Assembly: GCA_024509875.1 (NCBI GenBank)
Contig: JAMPIV010008533.1
Coordinates: 62,001-126,000 of the forward strand
Origin: Oreohelix idahoensis
Taxonomy: Eukaryota > Mollusca > Gastropoda > Stylommatophora > Oreohelicidae
Direction of reading: 5' to 3'
Length of the DNA: 64,000 nt
The position numbers and the translations under genes were made by a program. The notes beneath the pieces are model-generated. The model was not told the DNA's origin. It did no database searches and saw only the letters and a list, made by a program, of their open reading frames with translations. Of this stretch, positions 1-9,747 are shown piece by piece. Each line of letters begins with the position of its first letter. The first letter of the stretch is position 1.

Positions 1-440
1 CCAGAGTTTTGCGTAATACGTGTATTGTGTGTGTGTGTTTGTACGCGCGCGTGTCTGTGCGTATTGTGGCTTTTTTTAACATACGGCCAGCGCTTTGTGG
101 ATCTTCACCAAGTCTTAATTCTTAATTTTGTTGTTTTTTTTTAGAGCGACGTTCTGCAAAAGACATGCTACATGATGATGATGATTTAAAAGCTGTGCTT
201 TAACAATAGTACAGAAGGCCAATAACCTGTTTGCCTTAAAACCTGATTTCAAGAGACGACAAGAGAAAACCGAGGTGATCTTAACGGCGACGAACTGGCA
301 TGGATTACGGACTACGACTTATGGATCAATGTAATATTAGCAGTATTAACGCAAAAGAAGAGGGGCTGGTGGAGGAGACGTGGAAAGCAAAATTATAAAT
401 CCTGGCTCTGAAGGAAAACAAGAAAAAGAGACAAGAAAGT
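1..440. other. No recognisable gene; short GT-rich stretch
   Basis: The first 60 bases hold a short degenerate GT/GC-rich simple repeat and a T-rich stretch follows. No coding similarity is visible. The part from about 240 may be untranslated or 5' coding remnant of the LINE endonuclease that becomes recognisable at 441, but I cannot show this. Confidence 0.4.
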
Positions 441-1210
441 ATGGATCTCGGTGGAAAGATGCTGCTCTACAGAAGAGTCCTCACGTCCGAAATAGGTAAA
501 GGGGGTGTGGGTTGGATTTTGATTAAAAACCAAATAGATAGCATCAAGGGATGGAACTTTGTCTCGGAGCGCATTACGGTGCTAAAGCTAAAAATAGAAA
601 CCATTGTCAACCTTGTCACTGTGTATGGGCAAAATGAAGATGAAGGAAAAATAAGTCAAAGAAGAATTCTTTGAGCTGCTTTAAATGTCAATGGACGACT
701 GCCTATTTGAAATAATCTTCCTAGGAAATTTCAATGCCAAAGTTGGAAATGGCCATACTAGGACGGGGCGTAGTTATTGGAAGGTATGGAGAAGATTCAC
801 TGAATGACAATGGAAAGCAACTCCTCAGGTTCTGCACTGAGCAAAATCTTGTCATTACAAACACAAAGTTCCCACATACGCGCATACATGCATACACCAG
901 ATATGAACCAACACAGAATGATACATCAGTCATTGATTATGCCATTGTTAGGAAGAGCTCATTCAAGTATGTGCAGGATGCTAGAGTCTGGAGAGTGCCC
1001 GAGATTGGAAGTGATCACTACCTGCTGACGATTAAAAGAACAAATGAAAGAGTTGCTTGGCCTAGGCATTGCCCACCATCACGCAAGAAACTAAATAATC
1101 AAGCAGGTGATATGAATATTAAGACCTACACGCCAAAAGCGCCAGAAGTTAAGACTAGGTATCATGGACTTATTACAACAGCAGTAAAAGACATTGAAGA
1201 ACGGACCTGA
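441..1210 (+). pseudogene. Decayed LINE endonuclease (EEP/APE domain)
   Basis: This is the remnant of the apurinic-like endonuclease that nicks target DNA for a non-LTR retrotransposon. The first open piece (441-674) reads KGGVGWILIK...SERITVLKLK...VNLVTVYG, the usual central strands of the domain. A short run LGNFNAKVGNG at 721-753 is the metal-binding GDFNA-type motif, with N in place of the usual D. It lies in a different frame from the next open piece (734-1210), which carries NDNGKQLLRFC, the IDYAIVRK strand and the catalytic GSDHYLL end motif. At least two frame changes therefore break it. The style resembles RTE-like or related LINEs, but clade is not assigned. No reverse transcriptase follows; (TA)n arrays begin soon after, so it is a truncated dead copy. 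Confidence 0.75.
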
Positions 1211-1408
1211 GGATCTGGAAACCCTCTGGCTTAAATTAAGAACATCATAAAAGCAGCTGCAGTTACACTGTATGATATTCATTGATATATATATATGGGG
1301 ACTAATTGTTGTCCTTAAATGCAGTTTTTTCTTTTCTTTGTGATTAATAAATGTATCGTTTACAGCGGTCAGAATGACTTCACTATTTCATTTGTCATCT
1401 TAACTTTG

Positions 1409-1528
<120 letters not shown>

Positions 1529-1592
1529 CTCGGAGAGAAGGGATGTATGTATGGCATTTAAAAGATCGTGAATATGGCAGGATTCGAGAAAG

Positions 1593-1727
<135 letters not shown>

Positions 1728-1891
1728 GAGGGGCGTTCAGAAAGTAATGCACCACATCGTTTTTCTCAGCTAATAATGAAGATACAGTAGTAGCATGAAA
1801 TTTTGCACACTTGAAATATGGCATGTGCCAATTGTGTGCACTAAATTGCACCGCAACCGGCCAAATAATACGACTGTCCTAAACCGTTGAA

Positions 1892-2674
1892 ATGGAGCGT
1901 GTTAGCAACTTGCGTTATGAACAGCGAATTGTGATAGAATTTCTCGTTGCAGAGAAGGAAACTGTTGTGAACATCCACAAGCGTCTATGTGATGTGTATG
2001 GAAGTTTTGCAGTCGACAGGAGTACAGTCAGTCGCTGGGTTCAGAGAATCAAAGAATCAGGAAGTGGAGATACGGAGCTGCCTGATCGGCCGCGCTGTGG
2101 ACGTCCTGCCACAGCCACCAACGCAGAAATGTTGAAATGCGCTGAGGGCATTATTGTTACTGATAGGCGAATCACTACTCAACAATTGGCCTTACAGCTG
2201 TCAGTCAGCATTGGTAGTGCAAATGCAGTTATAAAAACTCTCGGATTTTCTAAGGTTTGCGCAAGATGGGTTCCTCAAAGTCTCACAAATAACCACCGAT
2301 TGCAAAGGAAAGCAATTTCTTCTGAATTGTTGGAGCGTTTCAATGCTGATGGAGAGAACTTTTTGGCTAAGATCGTTACAGGCGACGGAACCTGGGCACA
2401 TCATTTTGAACCTGAGACAAAAAGACAGTCAATGGAGTGGCATCATCCGCAATCACCAAGAAGAAAGAAATTCAAGACAATTCCTTCAGCTGGAAAGGTC
2501 ATGATCACTGTCTTTTGGGACATTGAAGGTGTGATTCTTGTGGACGTTATGCCAAGAGGAGAGACAATCAATTCGCAAGCTTACATTAAGACAATGAAAA
2601 AACTCAATCAACGTTTTCGCAGACCTGCTTCTCACTCACGACAATGCTCGCCCTCAGAAGTCTGGCAACACGGG
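1892..2674 (+). pseudogene. Mariner transposase, N-terminal two thirds (SETMAR-like)
   Basis: It would cut and paste the mariner element by a DD34D mechanism. The start at 1892 gives MERVSNLRYEQR, followed by the paired helix-turn-helix region (about residues 1-110, including STVSRWVQRIKESG). The first catalytic Asp lies in VTGDGTW, where most mariners have VTGDE. The second catalytic motif HDNAR is present around 2637 but in a shifted frame, so a frameshift near 2630 breaks the protein; the open frame then runs on nonsensically to 2749. Just after HDNAR the coding is cut by the LTR retrotransposon at 2675. A dead copy, broken both by frameshift and by insertion. Confidence 0.88.
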
Positions 2675-2703
2675 TGTAGTAAAATCTGCGAGATAATCGC
2701 TCA

Positions 2704-3013
2704 TGGACCTCAAGACGCAGCAATAGAGACCGCAGTCAGCGACTCATAGCTTGACTGCCTGCGTCAGGACCAGCGAACCAGAGCTGGTCAAGACCGCACT
2801 CCACCTCCACGTGGTGGTCCTGGAAACAGTCTGCAGCTGTGCAGGCTGGCTGAGCGAGTGTGGATCGAAATGGGAAGGCAAACCCGGTCCTAAAAAATGC
2901 CGTGCAGAAGTCGGATGTGTCGACCAAAAGGTGCAGATATCACAGCTACGTTGTAAACAGACACAACGCAACCACCGTCCTTTTCAGGGCGAACGAAGAA
3001 GAAGAAGAAGAAT
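2704..3013 (+). mobile_element. ~300-bp SINE-like repeat with (GAA)n tail, copy 1
   Basis: It interrupts the 5' LTR relative to the intact 3' LTR (the uninterrupted junction is at about 9776-9779). A related copy lies at 12274-12551; shared stretches include GACTGC, TGGTGGTCCTGGAAACA and the end GAACGAAGAA. It ends in a GAA repeat at 2995-3012, typical of a retroposed tail. I find no clear target duplication and no convincing tRNA A box; a B-box-like GGATCGAA is present. No coding. Family not identified. Confidence 0.75.
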
Positions 3014-3412
3014 TTCAGTAAGATTTTAGTCCTATTATAATAAATAACCCAGCCCGTATGTGTCTGACTATGATCATCTCACACGCCAGCTTCGCGCTGA
3101 ATTTTGTGCCATGGTAATGCTTAGAAACGATCCCGCCGTATAAACCTACTCGCTTTCCTTGTGACGTACAATAAACATTTTTAACATTTTGCCCGATCTG
3201 ACAGAGACTGCGGCAAGACTTATAATTAACGATCTTCCAGAAATGTGCCGACAAGTTACTGTCTGAATTAACGTAATACTTTAACTTTAACGCCTCTAAT
3301 AGTAGTAATCCTTACATTTTTTGGTAGTGTAACACGAGACAACAGTAATAATTAACGCCAATTCTAACACCCGCCGCGCAAAACCCCGCTTCGCTTGACA
3401 CGCTGTGGGATT

Positions 3413-3432
3413 GGCCCGATGATATATACACA
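3413..3432 (+). promoter_or_regulatory. Possible LTR promoter (inverted CCAAT plus TATA)
   Basis: ATTGG is followed closely by ATATATACAC inside the LTR. The same arrangement is kept in the 3' LTR near 10273-10292. Placement mid-LTR fits a U3/R boundary, but no transcription start can be read from sequence alone. Confidence 0.3.
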
Positions 3433-4216
3433 CAGACAGTTTAAATTCTCGCCGAGTAATGTATTTCTGACGTCACTCAAACAAGTTAGTTATTTGAATA
3501 AAAATGCTAGAGAGAGATGAGAAGGGGAAGATGGCCGACTTGTGTAAAATTTATATTTGACGATTGACAGTGACAAAATTGAAAATCTAAACCATACTGA
3601 AACTGACCATAAAAATCATATGGTAGTATAGCTTAGAGTCCCCTGAGCAAAAATGTGTTTTTAAAAATATGGTAGTCCAAGTATTAGCCAAGTTATTGAG
3701 AAAATACTATATGTCTAATAACACTAAGACGGACAGACTGTGGTTCCTGCTTGTTTTTTTCATAACGTTAGTGGGGACGCCAGCTTAGAAAGAGGCATTG
3801 GAGTAAATTCAAATTCTATTAGTTGGGATAGGAGTGAAAGGGGAGAGATAGGAAAAATGTAACTAAAAACGAAACATCTTTTTCTATTGGGCATAACTAA
3901 CGCAGACGGACCAATCGACTACCAGACACAGAGTTTGTTTGGAATTTTTTTTGTTTTTGTTTTTCAAAAACTACATTTGAATTCTGGTAGTCGCAAGTTT
4001 TCCATTGGCCAGTACTAATAGATATTAGCAAAAAGCTTTCAATGCTCATCGCCAGTTGACAAAAAATTTTTCTATCAAATACGCTGAGATCAGCTGTGTT
4101 AATTTATAAAATAAAGAATTAATTCGCAGTCTGGGCAGGGCAGAGAAAAACTGAGGCCATTCTTTGCAAGTCAGCGTTATTTGTTATATATTTCTGTGAA
4201 ATTGTGAGGTTTTATT

Positions 4217-4246
4217 TCCTGTTACCAGCCGGTGACAGGAAACCTG
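4217..4246. promoter_or_regulatory. 12-bp hairpin in the LTR
   Basis: TTTCCTGTTACC is followed after four bases by its near-perfect complement GGTGACAGGAAA (one G-T pair). The same hairpin recurs in the 3' LTR near 11080-11108. Function unknown. Confidence 0.5.
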
Positions 4247-5012
4247 ATGAGTGAGTGTAACGCCAACAAGTCTCCGGTAAAACGTTTATGCTATCAGCAG
4301 ATAGCTGGAGGAGCTTGTGCGTGTTGATATATCTATATTTTCTGCAACTACATACTGAATTATCCTTCTACAAAGAATCCCAGGTGATGTGTTAGCATCT
4401 GGGTATATCTGATACTCCAGTTACAATAAACTTTGGTATTTCCAATCATACCCAGGATTTTATGGGGCGTGATGAAACTACAGCCCCTCCTAACAAATGA
4501 CAAACACTATTAGATAATAAAGATGTAATCTGTGAATACACCAACAGGAGAGATAGAGTGACTTTATACTTATTGGACAAAGTGTCCACACATTTTAGTT
4601 AATCCTTTTATGTAAACTATCTTTTCCTCATTTTCAAAGACCTGTCCAAAAGAGATGGCGGGACAGGCAGATTAAATTGTAAAAAGAAAATAATTCAATT
4701 TTAAAGAAAAACCTTAACCACCGTTTTATTCATTTTCTTATAGTGAATTAAAGTGTTTTGTGTTTATGTACCATCATTTTCATTTCTCCCCTAGACATTA
4801 GGTACATCATACACCAGACACTAGAGCCAAAATAGTGACCGTGTGAGATCTAGGGAGGTAGCGTTAGGTTCCCTGCAAATACCTCATCATCATCTTTTTA
4901 GAGTCAGGGGCCTACATGTGCTTGACCTCACACGGTTAACACAGACACAGATTTCTTTCCTTTTAGGTATAACATCATAACCTCCCCAGCAAATTAAACT
5001 TGCTACATATAT

Positions 5013-5030
5013 TGGGGGCTCGTCCGGGAT
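5013..5030 (+). promoter_or_regulatory. tRNA-Pro-type primer-binding site
   Basis: TGGGGGCTCGTCCGGGAT starts 5 nt after the 5' LTR. It is the 18-nt complement of the 3' end of tRNA-Pro, the same site classically used by murine gammaretroviruses. It would prime minus-strand DNA synthesis. Confidence 0.9.
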
Positions 5031-5221
5031 TTGAATTTCTCCTAGTACTACATACATTGGGGTCTGGGATTTAGCATTAACATCAATTCTATTTTCCCAG
5101 GGAATCCCCATAATTACTATTGTCCACGATTTGGGAATTTAATAAAGTGTCAGAACCTGGAATTAATTAAATAAATTTGTACTTATTTGGAAATTTAGTT
5201 AGAACATTTTGTATTTATCAG

Positions 5222-6649
5222 ATGGCAGATTTGGCCAAGTTTCGCTCTGCGGCTGTGCAGACTGCCAGGGAAATGAATATGGAGGGTCAAGTCTTGATTG
5301 ACTATGTCACCTCAGAATGTGATAAATTTATTGCTAGGGAAGAACATAGGTTAGCGGAGGAAAGGAAAATACAGTTAGAAGAAGCCAGGGAAATTAAAAG
5401 GTTGAAAATTGAGGCTGACAAGGAGGCCAGGGCCTTAGAGGCTGATAGAGAGGCTGAGATCAAGAGGCTCCAATTTGGGGAGAGAAAATTGGAGGCAGAA
5501 AAAGAAGAAAAACGACTGCAAAGGGAGGCAGAAGAAAAGAGATTGACTGCCGAAAGGGAAGCAGAAGAAAAGAGATTGACTGCCGAGAGGGAGGCAGAAA
5601 AAGAAGATAAAAGATTACAGAGGGAGCATGAGTTGCGACTAAGGGAGTTAGAGTTGCAAGGCCTTGCTCCGGACAATGGTTACAGCCCTTCTACCTCTGA
5701 TGCTACTGCTAGTCAGGGGGCCTCCATCTCAGCCATGGGGTTCCATCTAGACTATTTTGTAGAAAAGGATGATGACATTGAGTCATATTTGAGCAGATAT
5801 GAAGTATTAGCCACTACTTATGGGTTAGAAAGAGAAAGATGGGGTGTAAAGTTGTCTCAAGGTCTTCGGGGAACAGCTTATGAAGTTTTTTCCAAAATGA
5901 GCAGGGATGACCAAGACAACTATGACATGTTGAAGCAGGCTCTTTTGTTAAGATACGAAAAGAACGGAGAGTTTTATAGAAAGAAATTTAGGAATGCCAG
6001 GCTACTGTCGGGTGAGACCTATCACCAGTTCTCCGCCCGGTTAGAAACGTATATGGAGAAATGGGCTACTTTGGGGAAAACCCAAGATCTCAAAGAGATG
6101 ATACTCATAGAACAGATGAGAGAGTCCATGGCTCCAGACACGAGAAAGTTTCTCATGGAACAGGGCGCGGAGAGGCTGGGTGAGACAATTAATGTCGCTG
6201 AGAGGTATCAGGCAGCCCAGGCAGAGGTAGCTGGCACCAAAAAGAAACCAGTAGATCATTATAAGGCCCCACAAAACTATAATAAATTTGACAATAGAGG
6301 TAAGCAAAACTTTGATAGGCCTCGAAATGATTATAAAAATAAAACCTCATATTTCAGTGACAGAAAGAATGATGAAAGAAAACCTTTTCATCAAGGTAGA
6401 TTATATTGTAGACATTGTAAGAGGGATGGAAATGACATTAAATTTTGTAAAAGTAAACCTGCTGGATTTGCTGCTATGAAAATGGGGAACAAGGAAGTAA
6501 AGGACAAACCTGCTGGACAGCAGGAACCTTATCACCCCCCAGTTTGTGAAGATGTTGTATGCAATGATGTCACCATTAAGTGCCTCTATGATACCAGTTT
6601 AGATTTTGATTCTGTCGTGAGCTCGCACTTGGTGAACCCAGATCAGTAA
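5222..6649 (+). pseudogene. gag: Gag of Gmr1-like copy 1, running into protease
   Basis: Gag would form the particle that packages element RNA. I start at 5222 because the second copy begins with the same MADLAKFRSAAVQ; an in-frame ATG at 5177 is also possible. Residues about 40-150 are a highly charged coiled coil with repeated EAEEKRLTAERE-type units. A capsid-like domain follows (FVEKDDDIESYL to ERYQAAQAEV). The zinc knuckle C-x2-C-x4-N-x4-C has Asn where copy 2 has the normal His. After it the frame enters protease, with the active-site triplet read as DTS in LYDTSLDFDSVV, not the usual DTG/DSG. A TAA at 6647 then cuts the protease in two. Downstream coding continues in the same frame. 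Confidence 0.9.
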
Positions 6650-8150
6650 ACCACAGAAACAGTGGAGATACAAGGGGCGACCAAGGACATAGCACTCATG
6701 ACACTTCCCATTGCAAGAATAAAGGTGAAAACTCGCTATGTGGAAGGCGTAATCAGAGCAGCAGTGATCGACGCACCCATCTACCCTCTGATATTGGGGT
6801 GTCGTTATGTCTACTTGGGGAATCCCAAGAGACCTGTGGTCTTGGCAGCCGTCCAGACCCGATCACAATCCAGAAAGGAAGAAGATGAACCTATAAATAC
6901 TCATCCAGAGGAGATGAGAAAGGCACAGGCTGAAGATAGGTCACTGAAGCCGTGTTATAAAAAACTCCCAAAGAGCCATACTCCTCCTAATAAAGGAGAA
7001 TTTTATATGAAGAATAAATTGTTATATAGGAAGGCCGGCACTGGTTCAGCTGGTCACGGACAGCTGGTCCTTCCCAGTTCATATAGGGAAAAGGTGATGG
7101 AGTTAGGTCATACTATCCCCTTCAGTGGTCACATGGGGATTAGCGCAACAGGACAGCGTAAAGCTTGTCATTATTTCTGGCCAGGGATAACGGAAGATAT
7201 AAAGAGATATGTAAACTCCTGTCCAGAATGCCAGAGAGTAGCTCCAAAGCATTGGACTGCTCTAGCAACTCTAGGGGAAATGCCCATAGTGGGAACCCCT
7301 TTTGAAAGAGTTGCAGTGGATATTGTGGGACCTCTCACTCGGACCAAGAGGAGGAACAGTTACATCCTTACTCTGGTAGACACTTGTTCTATGTGGGGAG
7401 AGGCGGTAGCCCTGTCGTCAATCGATTCAAAACATGTGGCAGAGGCATTACTTACTATATTCACAAGGTTAGGATTCCCGCATCAAATCTTGATTGATAA
7501 CGGCTCACAGTTCAAGGGGAAACTAACAGAAGAGGTTTTTAGGTTGTTTCAAGCCAAGCACTTTCATTGTAGTCCGTATCACCCCCAAGGGAACGACCAG
7601 GTAGAGAGGTTCAATGGGACTCTCATTTCTATCCTGAGAAAGCTGGCACATGAGAAACCTGATACGTGAGACTAATACTTGCCCGCCGCGTTGTTTGCGT
7701 ACCGGGAAGTTCCACATAATTCAACCGGGATGGCACCCACAACCCTGTTATTTGGGAGGCCAATAAAAGGTCCATTAGAAACCTTGTTAAGGACTTGGAC
7801 AGATGAGAAGGCAGAGGAGACTGTTACCTCATCCTATCAATATGTGAACGAACTGACCACTCGTTTAAAAACTAGTTGGAAACTGGCAAATGATAATTTG
7901 AGACAAGCCAGGAAAAAGCATGCTGCTTATTATAATAAGAAAGCGAAGGATAGGGAGCTTGCTGTAGGGGAGAAGGTGCTTCTTCTATTGCCCGGCAGCA
8001 ACAATAAACTTCAGATCGGATGGCAAGGTCCATATACAGTTTTGGAAAAGGTATCCAGAACAAATTATAAGATAGACAAAAAGGGAAAGGAAAAAGTCTA
8101 TCATGTGAACCTTTTGAAGAAATATCTGGACAGACAAATCCAGGAAGGAA
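6650..8150 (+). pseudogene. int: Protease C-terminus and integrase of Gmr1-like copy 1
   Basis: The region opens with the second half of retropepsin (AAVIDAPIYPLILGCRY). Integrase, which inserts the cDNA, follows directly. Counting from Met at 6662, the zinc site is H150, H157, C187, C190 and the catalytic triad is D220 (VAVDIVGP), D279 (LIDNGSQF) and E315 (QVERFNG), giving the expected D-35-E spacing. Two stops, at 7667 and 7673, interrupt just after the core. The same frame goes on to the C-terminal GPY/F module (WQGPYTVLE...NYKID, then HVNLLKKYL, about 8020-8130). In most Ty3-type elements integrase comes last; here it precedes RT. Confidence 0.92.
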
Positions 8151-9676
8151 CACACATAATGGCCTTGTCTATCGCAACCGAAATGAAAAATGACCCTCTC
8201 ACCTCATTTGAATATCCACTGAAAACCAGTGAAACGTTTGCACAGGTGAAGATCAGTAATCACCTGACAAAAGGACAGAGGGAGAAGGTTCAACAGGTCC
8301 TTGAGAAACATACAGATGTGTTAACGGATAAACCGGGGCACACAAATTTGTTGGAATATGATATGAAACTACTAGACCCAGCACCCATCTGTATGAGGCC
8401 CTATTCTATTCGTTTCGCAAAGGAAAAAGCTTTGAAAGAGGAGATAGATTATTTGTTACAAGAAGGGATTATTTCTCACAGTGAGTCTCCTTATAGTTCC
8501 TGTGTGGTTTTGTTGCGGAAACCCTCGGGAGAACACAGACTGTGCATCGATTACAGGAAACTGAATGCTGTCACAGAAGGTCAGGTGGATCCATTACCTG
8601 ATACTACTCAACTATTTGCCAGGCTGAACAGGGCAAAATAATTTTCTAAGGTGGATCTTAGCAAAAGCTATTACCAAATTCCAGTAAAGCCTGAGGTTCG
8701 ACCTTATTTAGCCTTTAGCACCTCGGAAGGTCATTATGAGTTCAACATGTTACCGTTTGGGTTGAAAAATGCCTCGAGTGTGTTTTCTAGGATGATGCGA
8801 AAATTGTTGGATCCCCTGAAAAATCCATGTATTTCGAATTTTATGGATGATATCCTCATTGCTACGGAAACATTTGAGGAACACGTTACCTCTTTGAATA
8901 TGCTGTTTGATAGACTCAGAGAGGCTAACTTGACCGCTAGACCAACAAAATGTTGTATTGGTTGTAAAGAGTTGGAATTCTTAGGACATACTGTACATCA
9001 GGGTAGCATGACCCCTGATCCCAAGAATCTGGAAAAATTGAAAAGAGCACCTAGGCCACAAACAAAGAAAGATGTGCGATCTTTCGTGTCGTTGTGTGGG
9101 TTCTACCAAAAGTACATTAAACATTTTAACTCTATATGTGCTCCTCTGACGGATTTAACTCGCAAGGGTCAACCTGATACAATAAATTGGTCCGCACAGT
9201 GTGAATTGGCTTACCAGGAGTTAAAAGAAAAACTCACAAGCAGGCCAGTATTGCAATTGCCTGACTTGAATCAAGAATTTATCGTGAGAAGTGATGCAAG
9301 CAATGTGGGCCTGGGCGCTACATTGTTGCAAAGGTCCTCCTCACAAGATGGAGAATTGAACCCAGTCGCTTATGCAAGCCGCAAGTTGAACAAGGCGGAA
9401 AAAAATTATTCAACAAGTGAAAAGGAATGTCTAGCTTTGATATGGGCTATAAAAAAATTCAAGATTTATCTATATGGCAGGACATTTGTGGTCCAAACGG
9501 ATCATTCACCTCTCGTATTCCTGTCACAAGCCAAGCATGAAAATTCCAGATTATTGAGATGGTCATTATTATTACAGCCATACTCATTTCTGGTTGAATA
9601 TATTCCCGGCCCTCAGAACGTCGGTGCAGACTTTTTGAGTAGACATCCTTATGATGAAGATCAGAAAAACGCGTAA
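8151..9676 (+). pseudogene. pol: Reverse transcriptase and RNase H of Gmr1-like copy 1
   Basis: This polymerase would copy element RNA into DNA and its RNase H remove the template. RT motifs are in order: LRKPSGEHRLCIDYRKLN, VDLSKSYYQIPV (catalytic Asp), LPFGLKNA, and the FMDD box at 8840-8851, then LEFLGHTV and FVSLCGFYQKYI. RNase H follows with its acidic residues in VRSDASNVGLGA, STSEKECLA, VQTDHSPL and GADFLSRHP. One stop at 8639, just before the catalytic VDLS motif, breaks the frame; copy 2 has an amino acid at that place. The coding ends at 9674-9676, about 70 bases before the 3' LTR, so there is no env. Confidence 0.95.
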
Positions 9677-9735
9677 GACTTCATTTGAGCTAAGTTATCT
9701 CGCAGATTATAACCTGCAAATGAATGCATGTTTTA

Positions 9736-9747
9736 AGACGGGAGGTG
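9736..9747 (+). promoter_or_regulatory. Polypurine tract before the 3' LTR
   Basis: AAGACGGGAGGTG directly precedes the TG of the 3' LTR. Copy 2 has the equivalent AAGAGGGGAGGTG. It would be the plus-strand primer. Confidence 0.75.

Larger units (their letters stand above)
2675..5007 (+). repeat. 5' LTR of Gmr1-like copy 1, carrying a SINE
   Basis: It begins TGTAGTAAAATCTGCG and ends AACTTGCTACA and matches 9748-11867 throughout. The SINE at 2704-3013 enlarges it; without that it is about 2.02 kb, long for a Ty3-type element. A possible promoter (ATTGG box then TATATA) lies near 3413-3430. Near the 3' end, a 10-bp perfect inverted repeat (4838-4847 with 4927-4936) encloses a structured segment that is also found in the copy 2 LTR. 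Confidence 0.95.

Noticed and set aside
3015..3254. Frame in the LTR repeated at 9779-10018
   Set aside because: Identical because the two LTRs are copies; it lacks any domain.
5302..5676. Ser/Leu-rich minus-strand frame (also 41451-41720 plus)
   Set aside because: Antisense shadow of the gag coiled coil.
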